Shown here piece by piece: positions 42,043-50,903 of a stretch of 64,000 nt of DNA. The DNA lies in assembly GCF_016745235.1 (NCBI RefSeq), contig NZ_JAELVM010000001.1:757856-821855 (forward strand), in the 5' to 3' direction. Each line of letters begins with the position of its first letter. Position 1 is the first letter of the stretch. Source of the DNA: Chryseobacterium endalhagicum (GTDB lineage: Bacteria > Bacteroidota > Bacteroidia > Flavobacteriales > Weeksellaceae). The notes under the pieces are model-generated. The model searched no databases and was not told the DNA's origin. It saw only the letters and a program-made list of their open reading frames with translations. Position numbers and translations under genes: made by a program.

Positions 42043-44865
42043 TTACTTCACAGAAATCTCATCAATAAAGATATACGCCTCACCGCCAGCTCCCTGGTGC
42101 CATTCCGGAAGTTTCCCGTAGTAATAAGCTTTTACCTTGATGTAGCGGGCTTCAGTCTGCAGAATTTCTGCTTCGAAATCTTTAATCTGTGCTTTTTCAT
42201 CCTTAGCATCAATGGTGTTGTCAATGCTTTTCAGCAGGATAAAATCTTTGCCGTTCATGGAGGCGTAATATTCCACTTTTTTTGGCATCAGAATCCAGGC
42301 TTTGCTGTCCTGAAGGTAGGTAGAAGATAATTTTGTAATCTGCTGAGGTGATTTCAGATCAAGAACCGCTTCGAAATTCTGTCCCTGATAACCCTGCCAT
42401 TCACCTTTTCTCCAGTTGACTTCTCCATTGATCCCGTCAATAAGTGCCAGCTTTCCGTTCGCGATATATTGAGGATTCACTTTTGAATTGACGGTGATAT
42501 CCCAGTAATTCGGTCTTCTGCTGAAATTGGCCATCGTTATTGAGCTTTTCTCTCCGTTTCTTTCCGAGTAGGCATGAACCTGAGTGGTTTTACTGATCGT
42601 GAAAGGACCTTTATAGGCGGTGAAAGTTTTTCTCACGTTGGCATCACTCTCATTCAGTGTCATATAATAGACCTTATCACCCGGATTAAGAGGGGTAATC
42701 TGTACTTTTGCAGAGAAATCAAAGATCCTGTCGGATGCAATAACCGGGGCTGGAGTGAGTGGTGGATATTTAAAATCCTTTGCAGGCTTGCTGTTTTCAA
42801 AGCCTAATTTCTGAAGTTCAGCGCTGCCGGTATTTTTTGTGATCACTTTGGTTGTACCGTCTTCCAGATGGATTTTAACCTCATCAAAATACGGAGTTGT
42901 TGTCTGCCATTCCGGAAGTCCCGGAGTTACAGAATAAATTCCTATTGAACTGAGGATATACCATGCGCTCATCTGGCCGCAGTCTTCATTTCCGATGAGT
43001 CCGTCCGGTGTGTTTTTATAGAAATTATCGAGAATGTATTTAATTTTAGCATCTGTTTTTTCAGGTTTTCCTACATAATTGTACAGATAAGCGATGTGAT
43101 GGCTCGGCTCATTGCCCTGGGCATATTGTCCCATCAATCCTGTAATGTCGGCCTGTTCTCTTCCTGTCGTTTTATCCGGTGCCGTGAAAATTGCATCAAT
43201 GAATTGTTCAAATTTATCTTTTCCTCCATGAGCAGCGATCAGTCCCGGAATATCCTGCTGTACGGAATAGGAATAATGCCATGAATTTCCTTCTGTATAA
43301 TTATTGTTGACTTCCCTTGGATCGAAAGGTTCATACCAGTTTCCGTTCTTTCTGGGCTGCATAAAGCCAGTGTTTGGATTATAAAGGTTTTTCCAGCTCT
43401 GGGATCGTTTCATGAAATACTGATAATCTTCTTTTTTGCCTAAAATCTTAGCCATTTGGGCAATACACCAGTCATCGTAAGCATATTCCACGGTTTTGGA
43501 AACGCTTTCGGATTCATCATCCATGCTGATGTAGTTGTTGTGTTTGTAGGCATTCAACCCGAAAATATCCTGCATGGCAGAGTTTTTAGAGGCTTCAAAT
43601 GCTTTCTCATAATCAAACCCTTTGATTCCTTTGGCCATCGCATCTGCAATTACAGAAACGGAGTGGTAGCCGATCATACATTCCGTTTCATTGGAAGCTA
43701 GCTCCCAAACCGGAAGTTTTCCGCCCTGTTCATATTGTTTGATAAAAGTATTGATGAAATCTGCCGTTCTTTTTCTGTCGATTAAAGTCATCAGCGGATG
43801 AGCAGCCCTGAAGGTATCCCAAAGTGAGAACACAGAATAATAATCGAAACCATTAGTGGTGTAAAGTTTATTGTCCCTGCCACGGTATCTTCCGTCAACA
43901 TCCATATTAATGTTCGGTTGGGTAAAAACATGATATAAGGCGGTGTAAAAGACAGAAAGCTTATCCTTATCATCAGATTTCACTTCAATTTTTGAGAGTT
44001 CTTTGTTCCAATCGGTTTCTGCCTGCTTTTTGATGGATTCAAAATCATTGGATTTTCCTTCTGCAAGCATATTTTTTTCCGTTCCCTCATAACCTGTTGG
44101 AGAAATGGCGACTTTTACAAGAATTTTCTCACCTTTTTTAACTTCATTGGAAAAAGCAATTTTTACTTTAGTTCCATAATAAAAGTTGTTTTTTTGTATA
44201 GTACCTTTTGGCACTATGGCATGTTCTTCATATGCGTTTGTTTCAAACATTGGTTTTGAAAACTCAATTCTGGCATAGATATACTGATTGGTTGCCCAGG
44301 CCTCACTTCTTCTGAAAACCTCAATGGTTTTATCATCAATGATCTTTACTTCCCCTTCCAGCAGTTTGTCCCTGTGGTTGAGGTCCAGAATGATATTGGC
44401 TGTTCCTGACTTGTTAAAAGTATATTCATGATAACCCACTCTTTTGGTTGTGGTAAGACGGACATCAATATTGTTTTTATCTAATTTAACGGAATAAAAT
44501 CCTGCTGAAGCTTTTTCATTTTTATGCGAAAATTTAGAGGAATAATCTTTGGCATCCAGGCTTGCATTTCCCATCGTGGGCATCAGCATAATGTCCCCAT
44601 AATCCGACACTCCGGTTCCGTTCAGGTGGGTATGGGAAAAACCATAAATCACAGAATCTGAATAATGATATCCGCTGCATCCGTCCCAACTGCCGTCTAT
44701 CCTGGTATCCGGGGAAAGCTGAACCATCCCGAAAGGAACAATAGCCCCGGGAAAGGTGTGGCCGTGGCCGCCGGTTCCTATAAAAGGATTTACATATTGG
44801 GAGTAATTCTGCGAATAGATGATCTGGGCAATGAAAAGTGAGAAAACTGCCAGCCTTTTTTTCAT
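42043..44865 (-). CDS. GH92-family alpha-1,2-mannosidase with C-terminal carbohydrate-binding domain
   Basis: A 940-aa secreted enzyme: signal peptide (MKKRLAVFSLFIAQIIYS), then GH92 motifs NPFIGTGGHGHTFPGA, DGSWDGCSGYHYSD, SLWDTFRAAHPLM, NEPSHHIAYLYNY and NEDCGQMSAWYI, the last two holding Ca2+ and catalytic acidic residues. After ~residue 740 come a chitobiase-C-like module and an F5/8-type C (discoidin) domain (~800-940). GH92 enzymes remove alpha-mannose from N-glycans or fungal mannans. No T9SS tail is present, so a periplasmic location is likely. No SusCD pair is adjacent. Confidence 0.95.
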   Translation of the reverse strand: MKKRLAVFSLFIAQIIYSQNYSQYVNPFIGTGGHGHTFPGAIVPFGMVQLSPDTRIDGSWDGCSGYHYSDSVIYGFSHTHLNGTGVSDYGDIMLMPTMGNASLDAKDYSSKFSHKNEKASAGFYSVKLDKNNIDVRLTTTKRVGYHEYTFNKSGTANIILDLNHRDKLLEGEVKIIDDKTIEVFRRSEAWATNQYIYARIEFSKPMFETNAYEEHAIVPKGTIQKNNFYYGTKVKIAFSNEVKKGEKILVKVAISPTGYEGTEKNMLAEGKSNDFESIKKQAETDWNKELSKIEVKSDDKDKLSVFYTALYHVFTQPNINMDVDGRYRGRDNKLYTTNGFDYYSVFSLWDTFRAAHPLMTLIDRKRTADFINTFIKQYEQGGKLPVWELASNETECMIGYHSVSVIADAMAKGIKGFDYEKAFEASKNSAMQDIFGLNAYKHNNYISMDDESESVSKTVEYAYDDWCIAQMAKILGKKEDYQYFMKRSQSWKNLYNPNTGFMQPRKNGNWYEPFDPREVNNNYTEGNSWHYSYSVQQDIPGLIAAHGGKDKFEQFIDAIFTAPDKTTGREQADITGLMGQYAQGNEPSHHIAYLYNYVGKPEKTDAKIKYILDNFYKNTPDGLIGNEDCGQMSAWYILSSIGIYSVTPGLPEWQTTTPYFDEVKIHLEDGTTKVITKNTGSAELQKLGFENSKPAKDFKYPPLTPAPVIASDRIFDFSAKVQITPLNPGDKVYYMTLNESDANVRKTFTAYKGPFTISKTTQVHAYSERNGEKSSITMANFSRRPNYWDITVNSKVNPQYIANGKLALIDGINGEVNWRKGEWQGYQGQNFEAVLDLKSPQQITKLSSTYLQDSKAWILMPKKVEYYASMNGKDFILLKSIDNTIDAKDEKAQIKDFEAEILQTEARYIKVKAYYYGKLPEWHQGAGGEAYIFIDEISVK

Positions 44866-44999
44866 ATCATAATTTTATACAGCGAATATATTGAAAAAAT
44901 GGGTTTCAGTAGTTTGAATTTTTTTCACCTTGGATTTCAGGGATGATTGTATTTTTTGTGTTCGAAGGAATTGAAATTTTTTTGATTTAGAATTTTATT

Positions 45000-45345
45000 C
45001 ACCGCAGATTTCGCAGATTTACACAGATGATTGCGTTTGAAAAATGTTGATCTATGTTTTGGCTAAAGCCTTGGTGAATATTTGATATTTTGAAAACGGG
45101 CTTTAGCCCGTTCCTATTGAATTTATATGGGTATTCAATCTTTCAATTCTTGAATCTTTTAATCCTAAAATCCAATGTTTTGTTGTTTTATGATTTTTTA
45201 TTCACCACGGATTTCGCAGATTTTCACAGATGATTGCGTTTGAAAAATGATAGATTTATGTTTTGGCTAAAGCCTTGGTGAATGTTTGATATTTTGAAGA
45301 CGGGCTAAAGCCCGTTACTATTGAATTTATATGTGGTATTCAATC
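45000..45345. repeat. Two direct copies of a ~140-bp repeat unit
   Basis: Units at about 45000-45140 and 45201-45345. Each holds CGCAGATT...CACAGATGATTGCG, then TTTTGGCTAAAGCCTTGGTG, then a palindrome (AACGGGCTTTAGCCCGTT at 45095-45112; CGGGCTAAAGCCCG at 45301-45314) and TTGAATTTATATG. The two palindromes are in opposite orientation. No gene between 44866 and 45393. Confidence 0.8.
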
Positions 45346-45393
45346 TTTAAATTATTTAAATCTTTCAATTTTTTAATCTCTCAATCTCGCCTC

Positions 45394-45849
45394 CTACACC
45401 TCTCCCTCAAAAACATCATCCAGATAATTTTGTTGATGAGATTTCGCTCGGTCTGTTCCCAGAAATTTTTTCCAGGCCTGGGATTCATGATATACAATGC
45501 CCATTTCCCAGACGCAGTAGGTTGGGAGGTGAATTTTATTTCTGTCCCAGACTTCAAAGGTTCCGGAACCGTCATAATAAACGCTTTCCCAGAGTTCGTT
45601 TTCGCTTCTCCAGGTACAGACTAAAAGTAGATATTTTTCGCCGCATCTGTGCATGATGACAAATCCGAGATCTTCTTTTTCTTGGAAATTTTCTTCAGCA
45701 TTTTCAATACATATTTTGGCATTATGGATGTCCTGTGCAGAAACAGCAGTTGGATCTTCGGCGAGATCATACCATTTGAATCGGGTTTTTCCGACGGTGA
45801 AAATTCCTTTCGGAGAAGCATATTTAGAAGGATAAGTGGTGGAATTCAT
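45394..45849 (-). CDS. Conserved-looking protein of unknown function
   Basis: A 151-aa protein starting at MNSTTYPSKYASPKGIFTVG. An upstream in-frame Met (45936) would add a 29-residue hydrophobic stretch and make it membrane-anchored, so the start is uncertain. It is rich in Trp, Glu and Cys, with FVIMHRCGEKYLLLVCTWR, VYYDGSGTFEVWDRNK and PTYCVWEMGIVYHESQAW. These look like conserved motifs of a Flavobacteriia-specific family, but I cannot name a function. Flanked by repeats on one side and divergent from the mrp-like gene. Confidence 0.72.
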   Translation of the reverse strand: MNSTTYPSKYASPKGIFTVGKTRFKWYDLAEDPTAVSAQDIHNAKICIENAEENFQEKEDLGFVIMHRCGEKYLLLVCTWRSENELWESVYYDGSGTFEVWDRNKIHLPTYCVWEMGIVYHESQAWKKFLGTDRAKSHQQNYLDDVFEGEV

Positions 45850-45981
45850 AGGTGATATTTTATGGTGGTGAATGGATATGATAAAGATGAAGATAAGAAA
45901 TATGAAAGACGTCTCTTTTATCATCTTATTTATCACATCGGGTTATAGATTTTATTGATTCTAAATTATCGAAAAAATCCG

Positions 45982-45989
45982 TAAATTTG
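45982..45989 (+). promoter_or_regulatory. TAnnTTTG box before mrp gene
   Basis: TAAATTTG, 18 bases upstream of the ATG; a TTG lies 24 bases further up (45955). Confidence 0.45.
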
Positions 45990-46007
45990 TGAACAATTTA
46001 TATTTAT

Positions 46008-47117
46008 ATGTTGACGAAAGAAAAGGTTCAAGATTTCCTTAAAGAGATAGAAGTAGATGATTTGGTGAGTAATTTTCAAATTATGGGTAATGATGTTTAT
46101 ATTGACATGACCGCCCATTCACCGGCCATGCACGAAAAGAAAAAACTGGAGGCAGCAATGAAGCAGGCTTTTGCCAGTGAGTTTGGAGAAGAGATCCAGC
46201 TAAAACTTAAAATTGTTTCTCCGGAACCTAGTGAGATTCAGCTAAGCCAGATTAAAGGCAAGCAGATTCCGGGAATTCAGAATATTATTGCTATTGCTTC
46301 CGGAAAAGGAGGCGTAGGAAAATCTACTGTAGCTGCGAATATGGCCGTTACTTTAGCTAAAATGGGGTTCAAGGTAGGATTGCTGGATGCCGATATCTAT
46401 GGACCGTCTGTTCCAACCATGTTCGATACGGAAGGTGAAAAGCCAATCTCTGTAGAAGTTAACGGAAAAAGCCTGATGAAGCCTGTAGAAAATTACGGGG
46501 TAAAAATGCTTTCTATCGGGTATTTTTCAGGAGCCAATCAGGCGGTGGTGTGGAGAGGTCCTATGGCTTCAAAAGCACTGAACCAGATGATCAGAGATGC
46601 AGCGTGGGGCGAACTTGATTTCTTACTGATCGACCTTCCTCCGGGCACCGGAGATATTCACTTATCGATCATTCAGGAAGTGCCTGTAACGGGTGCTGTG
46701 ATCGTAAGTACCCCTCAGCACGTGGCATTGGCAGACGTAAGAAAAGGAATCGCAATGTTCCAGATGGAAAGTATTAACATTCCTGTTCTTGGATTAATCG
46801 AAAATATGGCGTATTTTACGCCGGCAGAACTTCCTGATAACAAATACTACATCTTTGGTCAGCAGGGAGCTCAGTATCTTGCTGAAGATCTGGGAATTCC
46901 GGTATTGGGAGAGATTCCTTTGATCCAGAGTATAAGAGAAGCGGGAGACGTCGGAAGACCGGCAGCGCTTCAGGAAGGCTCTAAAATTGCAGAAATCTAC
47001 ACCGAAACAGCGAGAAATATGGTAGAAAGTCTTGTAGAAAGAAACAAAAATCTTCCACCTACGGAAGCTGTAAAGATTTCGACTATGGCAGGATGCTCGC
47101 CGAAAGCTAAAAAATAA
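46008..47117 (+). CDS. Mrp/ApbC-type iron-sulfur carrier ATPase
   Basis: A 369-aa protein. Residues 1-85 are a MIP18/DUF59 domain. The P-loop NTPase (from ~95) has the deviant Walker A SGKGGVGKSTVAANMA, VGLLDADIYGPSVP and LIDLPPGTGD. It is expected to hold and transfer Fe-S clusters. The CxxC that normally binds the bridging cluster after ENMAYF is missing: the sequence there is FTPAELPDNKYYIFG. The only obvious Cys is in the C-terminal MAGCSPKAKK. A NifU-type scaffold gene follows 46 bp downstream, supporting an Fe-S role. Confidence 0.92.
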   Translation: MLTKEKVQDFLKEIEVDDLVSNFQIMGNDVYIDMTAHSPAMHEKKKLEAAMKQAFASEFGEEIQLKLKIVSPEPSEIQLSQIKGKQIPGIQNIIAIASGKGGVGKSTVAANMAVTLAKMGFKVGLLDADIYGPSVPTMFDTEGEKPISVEVNGKSLMKPVENYGVKMLSIGYFSGANQAVVWRGPMASKALNQMIRDAAWGELDFLLIDLPPGTGDIHLSIIQEVPVTGAVIVSTPQHVALADVRKGIAMFQMESINIPVLGLIENMAYFTPAELPDNKYYIFGQQGAQYLAEDLGIPVLGEIPLIQSIREAGDVGRPAALQEGSKIAEIYTETARNMVESLVERNKNLPPTEAVKISTMAGCSPKAKK

Positions 47118-47163
47118 TTATTTTCAATTAAGTTTGAAAAAAGCCGAATTGAACTGAAAAAAT

Positions 47164-47412
47164 ATGGAAACAAATATAACACACGAAGATACAGTAACGA
47201 GAGTAATGGAAGCTCTGGAAAGCATCAGGCCGTTCCTGAATAAGGATGGAGGTGACATCGAGCTTATTGACGTGAAGGATAACCAGGTTTTTGTAAAACT
47301 TCTGGGGAACTGTTCCGGATGTTCGCTGAATTTCTCAACCCTAAAATTAGGCGTAGAAAATACCATCAAGCAACATGCTCCGGAAATTGAAAAAGTAATC
47401 AATGTAGAGTAA
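47164..47412 (+). CDS. NifU C-terminal-domain Fe-S scaffold protein
   Basis: An 82-aa protein consisting of one NifU-like domain: SIRPFLNKDGGDIELIDV, VFVKLLGNCSGCSLNFSTLK with the CxxC that binds the cluster, and GVENTIKQHAPEIEKVI. It assembles or carries Fe-S clusters. It is probably co-transcribed with the Mrp-type ATPase upstream, a pairing common in Bacteroidota, and is closed by a terminator. Confidence 0.94.
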   Translation: METNITHEDTVTRVMEALESIRPFLNKDGGDIELIDVKDNQVFVKLLGNCSGCSLNFSTLKLGVENTIKQHAPEIEKVINVE

Positions 47413-47433
47413 AAAATTACACGAAATATTTTT

Positions 47434-47468
47434 TAAAGACAGGTTTTTCAGCCTGTCTTTTTTTTGTT
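47434..47468 (+). terminator. Terminator after nifU-like gene
   Basis: AAGACAGG / CCTGTCTT hairpin with a long T tail. Confidence 0.8.
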
Positions 47469-47566
47469 TTATGGGGCTGTATTGCTTTCTCTTTTAATCT
47501 TAAAATTTGAAGGTTTAACAGACTGTTTTGTAGTGATTTTTGTTAGCTTTATTAAGTTTTTTTAAT

Positions 47567-47574
47567 TATATTTG
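47567..47574 (+). promoter_or_regulatory. TAnnTTTG box before the NfeD-like/flotillin operon
   Basis: TATATTTG, with TTTG 24 bases upstream (47539-47542), 16 bases before the ATG. Confidence 0.45.
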
Positions 47575-47589
47575 TGAAAAACGCATCTT

Positions 47590-48156
47590 ATGTTTGAATT
47601 TCTGCAAAACTTGGAACCGCTTCAGCAGGGGTTCTGGTATACGGCCATAGCAGCCAGCTTTATCTTTTTAATTCAAACGGTCCTTACTTTTGTCGGAGGA
47701 AGTCATGGTGATGTATCTCATGCTGATTTTAGCGGAGATAGTCATGCTGACAGTCCATTTCAGTTATTTTCTTTCAGGAATCTCATCAATTTTCTTTTAG
47801 GATTCGGATGGAGCGGTGTGGCATTCTATGGATCCATAGGAAACAAATCGCTGCTGATCTTTGTTTCTGCGCTTGTGGGAGCCGGATTTATCTTTTTATT
47901 TTTTATCCTTATCCTTCAGATCATGAAACTTACGGAAGACAATACCTTCAAGCTGGAAAATCTGATTGGCAGAAGCGGAGAAGTTTATCTTACCATTCCT
48001 GCGGATATGAGCGGTAAAGGAAAAATCACGATCTCTGTGAATGGAACCAGCCACGAACTTCAGGCGATGACAGAAGAGAAAGAAAATATTCCTTCCGGAC
48101 ATTCGGTGAGAGTGACTTACATCTATGACAAAATCCTTGTCGTTTCAAAAATTTAA
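47590..48156 (+). CDS. NfeD/YqiJ-like membrane protein with OB-fold domain
   Basis: A 188-aa protein with three transmembrane segments: FWYTAIAASFIFLIQTVLTF (~15-35), then FRNLINFLLGFGWSGVAFYG and LLIFVSALVGAGFIFLFFIL. A C-terminal beta domain (~125-188; LIGRSGEVYLTIP, SGHSVRVTYIYDKILVVSKI) looks like the OB fold of NfeD/YqiJ proteins. These are the standard partners of flotillins, and the flotillin gene starts 28 bp downstream. Probably a scaffold for membrane microdomains. Confidence 0.85.
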   Translation: MFEFLQNLEPLQQGFWYTAIAASFIFLIQTVLTFVGGSHGDVSHADFSGDSHADSPFQLFSFRNLINFLLGFGWSGVAFYGSIGNKSLLIFVSALVGAGFIFLFFILILQIMKLTEDNTFKLENLIGRSGEVYLTIPADMSGKGKITISVNGTSHELQAMTEEKENIPSGHSVRVTYIYDKILVVSKI

Positions 48157-48184
48157 ATATTATCAACCATTATAAAAACTATTT

Positions 48185-49753
48185 ATGGCAATACCAGGAA
48201 GTCTTATTTTAACATTAGTTATTGTACTTGTACTGTTCGTCACATTTTTAGCCCTTATTTCCAGGTATAAAAGATGTCCGTCGGATAAAATTTTGGTTAT
48301 TTACGGTAAAACAGGTGGCAGCTCTGCGAAATGTATCCACGGTGGTGGTGCTTTTGTATGGCCTGTTATTCAGGATTTTGCTTATCTTGACCTTAAACCG
48401 ATCTCTATTGAAGCAAATCTTACCAATGCCTTATCCCGGCAGAATATCCGTGTAGATGTACCGTGTAGATTTACCATCGCTATTTCTACAGAACCGGATT
48501 CTATGGGAAATGCAGCGGAAAGATTATTGGGATTGGCCCAGGAGCAGATTCAGGAACTTTCCAAAGATATCCTTTTCGGGCAACTTCGTTTGGTAATTGC
48601 TACCATGACGATTGAAGAAATCAACTCAGACAGAGATAAATTCTTAGACAATATTTCTAAAAACGTAGATACAGAATTAAAGAAAATCGGTTTAAAACTG
48701 ATTAACGTGAACGTTACGGATATCAGAGATGAGTCCGGATATATCGAAGCTTTAGGTAAAGAAGCGGCTGCAAAAGCAATTAACGAAGCCATCATCAGCG
48801 TTGCCGAGCAAACGAAAATCGGGGAAACCGGAAAAGCAATTGCCGACAGAGAAAAAGATACACAGATTGCCGAAACACAAAGAGACAGAGATGTAAAAAT
48901 TGCCATCACGCAAAAAGATAAAGAGATCAGCATTGCCTCTGCTATGAAGGACGAATCCATCGGTAAGGCAGAAGCTGCAAAGGAATCGAGAATTGCGACC
49001 TCTCTGGCGAACTCTATCGCTGTAAAAGGGGAAAACGAAGCCAAAATTACCATTGCAAACTCAGATGCTGAAAGAAGAGAAAAAGAAGCGGAAGCATTAA
49101 GAATTGCAACGGCCGCAGAAAAAGTACAGGCTGCACGATCTTTGGAAGAATCTTACCTTGCTGAACAAAAGGCAGAAGCGGCAAGAGCAGAAAGAGAACG
49201 TTCTACGCAACAGGCGAATATTGTAGTACACGCAGAAATTGCAAAACAGAAAGCCATCATTGATGCGCAGGCAGAAGCTGAGAAAATCAGACTACAGGCC
49301 AAAGGGGAAGCAGACGCTATTTTCGCTAAGATGGAAGCCGAAGCAAAAGGTCTATATGAAATTCTGACGAAGCAGGCTGAAGGTTACGATAAAATTGTAC
49401 AGGCTGCCGGTGGCGATACCAACAGTGCCTTCCAGCTGTTGTTAATTGAAAAACTTCCTGAATTGGTTAAAACCCAGGTGGAAGCTGTTAAAAATATTAA
49501 AATCGATAAAATTACGGTTTGGGACAGCGGAAACGGACAGGACGGAAATGGTTCTACCGCTAATTTCGTGTCAGGAATGATGAAAACTGTACCACCATTG
49601 AACGATCTGTTTAATATGGCGGGTCTTAATTTACCGGAATATTTAAAAGGCAGACCGGAAGAAGTTCAGAAGGAAATTATCATGGTTCCTGAGAAGAAAG
49701 AGAAAAAGAATTTTGATGATATGAATCCTGAGCCTGAGGCTCCGAAAGCATAA
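48185..49753 (+). CDS. Flotillin family protein (YqiK-like)
   Basis: A 522-aa protein: one N-terminal membrane helix (residues ~5-28), an SPFH/PHB domain (~30-215, RYKRCPSDKILVIYG, VTDIRDESGYIEALGK), then a very long Ala/Glu/Lys coiled coil (~215-400) and a C-terminal domain. The tail is acidic/Lys-rich. Flotillins oligomerise in membrane microdomains. It forms an operon with the NfeD-like gene and ends at a strong terminator. Membrane helix plus SPFH without a periplasmic domain suggests a cytoplasm-facing scaffold. Confidence 0.93.
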   Translation: MAIPGSLILTLVIVLVLFVTFLALISRYKRCPSDKILVIYGKTGGSSAKCIHGGGAFVWPVIQDFAYLDLKPISIEANLTNALSRQNIRVDVPCRFTIAISTEPDSMGNAAERLLGLAQEQIQELSKDILFGQLRLVIATMTIEEINSDRDKFLDNISKNVDTELKKIGLKLINVNVTDIRDESGYIEALGKEAAAKAINEAIISVAEQTKIGETGKAIADREKDTQIAETQRDRDVKIAITQKDKEISIASAMKDESIGKAEAAKESRIATSLANSIAVKGENEAKITIANSDAERREKEAEALRIATAAEKVQAARSLEESYLAEQKAEAARAERERSTQQANIVVHAEIAKQKAIIDAQAEAEKIRLQAKGEADAIFAKMEAEAKGLYEILTKQAEGYDKIVQAAGGDTNSAFQLLLIEKLPELVKTQVEAVKNIKIDKITVWDSGNGQDGNGSTANFVSGMMKTVPPLNDLFNMAGLNLPEYLKGRPEEVQKEIIMVPEKKEKKNFDDMNPEPEAPKA

Positions 49754-49775
49754 TTGACATATTGAGATAGACTCA

Positions 49776-49815
49776 GACTCGGGCGGAAAGCGAAGCTTTC
49801 CGCCCGAGCCTTTTT
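49776..49815. terminator. Strong hairpin terminator between convergent genes
   Basis: Thirteen-base arms CTCGGGCGGAAAG and CTTTCCGCCCGAG around a 5-base loop, then CCTTTTT. It abuts the stop of the barstar-domain gene. Confidence 0.85.
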
Positions 49816-50524
49816 ATTCCAGAATAACTTTTACATTGTAATCTGCAAAAACCTGAAGTATTTCATTAAATTTGGTTTTAAATAATTTTTTGCTTCTCTG
49901 ATGATTCAGCCATTTTAATTCTGATATAGATTTTACCCCAAAATCACCACGCATGCAATCAAACAAAGCATAAATTCCTCTTCCAAAGTATCCTCCAATA
50001 CCATTAACTTCTTCTCCTAAAGTACAGAAGAAGCCATCCAGATTGTGAAATTCATTTCCGTCGATCTCAATGCTGATATTTTCTTTTACTTCATCTATTC
50101 TCATGGTGTGAAGTGTATAGACAAGCCATCCCTGTAATTCTTCTTTCCTGAAATTTTTCCAGATATTCTTTTCGGTAATTTCATTATTTAATCTCATCTT
50201 CATTGCTTTATGGTAGCCTGGAGGATTACTCCATACCTGCCCTAATAAAGTAATATTATTCTTTTTGGACTTTATGACTCTGATATTGCCAATAAAAGTT
50301 CTGGTTAGAATCGATTTTTTATCATCAAGCAGGCAAATGTAACCATTGTTTTCATAGTTTTTTGTGGCATTTTCTATTGCTGATATTAAATTAGGAACAT
50401 TGTCTACATGAATAAATCGTAGGGTACGGTAAATAATACCTGCTTTGTGTTCAATATTTTTTACATCATCAATATAAGTTGTAATCTCAAGTTCCGTTTC
50501 ACTGTCAAAGGCAAATCCAAACAT
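49814..50524 (-). CDS. Barstar-domain protein with N-terminal extension
   Basis: A 236-aa protein; I chose MFGFAFDSETELEI as start, because the longer frame runs through a terminator hairpin. Residues ~148-236 match the barstar family: SIEIDGNEFHNLDGFFCTLG, GGYFGRGIYALFDCMRGDFG and FNEILQVFADYNVKVIL. Barstar neutralises barnase-type RNases by blocking the active site with acidic residues. Residues 1-140 are a separate alpha/beta region I do not recognise (VGQVWSNPPG-like LGQVWSNPPGYHKAM). No RNase toxin gene is next to it, so it may be an orphan immunity protein or a regulator of a non-RNase partner. Confidence 0.82.
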   Translation of the reverse strand: MFGFAFDSETELEITTYIDDVKNIEHKAGIIYRTLRFIHVDNVPNLISAIENATKNYENNGYICLLDDKKSILTRTFIGNIRVIKSKKNNITLLGQVWSNPPGYHKAMKMRLNNEITEKNIWKNFRKEELQGWLVYTLHTMRIDEVKENISIEIDGNEFHNLDGFFCTLGEEVNGIGGYFGRGIYALFDCMRGDFGVKSISELKWLNHQRSKKLFKTKFNEILQVFADYNVKVILE

Positions 50525-50585
50525 CTTTTTATTATTTTCAGGTATTAGCAAGCGATCAAAACTACTGAAATTAATGAAAACAAAA

Positions 50586-50608
50586 AAGCCCCGGAAAACC
50601 CGGGGCCT
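50586..50608 (-). terminator. Hairpin GCCCCGG/CCGGGGC
   Basis: CCCCGG and CCGGGG arms with T-rich tail on the minus-strand transcript, about 300 bases after the stop of the 1012-aa T9SS gene. Confidence 0.6.
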
Positions 50609-50649
50609 CATCAACTGAATTATATATTTAAAGTATTTCTATTGGTGTA

Positions 50650-50900
50650 TCAAGATATCAGATGTCAGATTTCAGACACGAGACATTAGATTAAGTTTAA
50701 GGCTGAGATTGAGAAATGTCAATGGTCAATTTTGCTTCGCAAGTGAATGGTGAATTCAAGAAACAAAAGCCAAGAACCAAGATTTCAGACAATCATCTTA
50801 CTAACTTCATCACTATGAGCCAGCAACCAGCAACTGACAACCCGTCCAAAACGCTCAAACCCTCCGACTCTCAAACCCGTATCCCGAATCCCGCAACTTC
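50650..50900. repeat. Modular intergenic repeat, copy 3 (shortened)
   Basis: Carries the CAGATGTCAGATTTCAGAC, GGCTGAGATTGAG, CAATGGTCAATTTTGC with GTGAATGGTGAATTC, AAGCCAAGAACCAAG and CCCTCCGACTCTCAAACCC modules in the same orientation as the copy at 29700, but lacks the ~70-bp central block and the GGTGGCTTCGGG hairpin. A 79-codon frame here is accidental. Confidence 0.75.
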
Positions 50901-50903
50901 CTA

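Noticed and set aside
24755..45314. Repeated palindromes considered as a CRISPR array
   Set aside because: Copies are scattered over 20 kb with no regular spacers and no cas genes.
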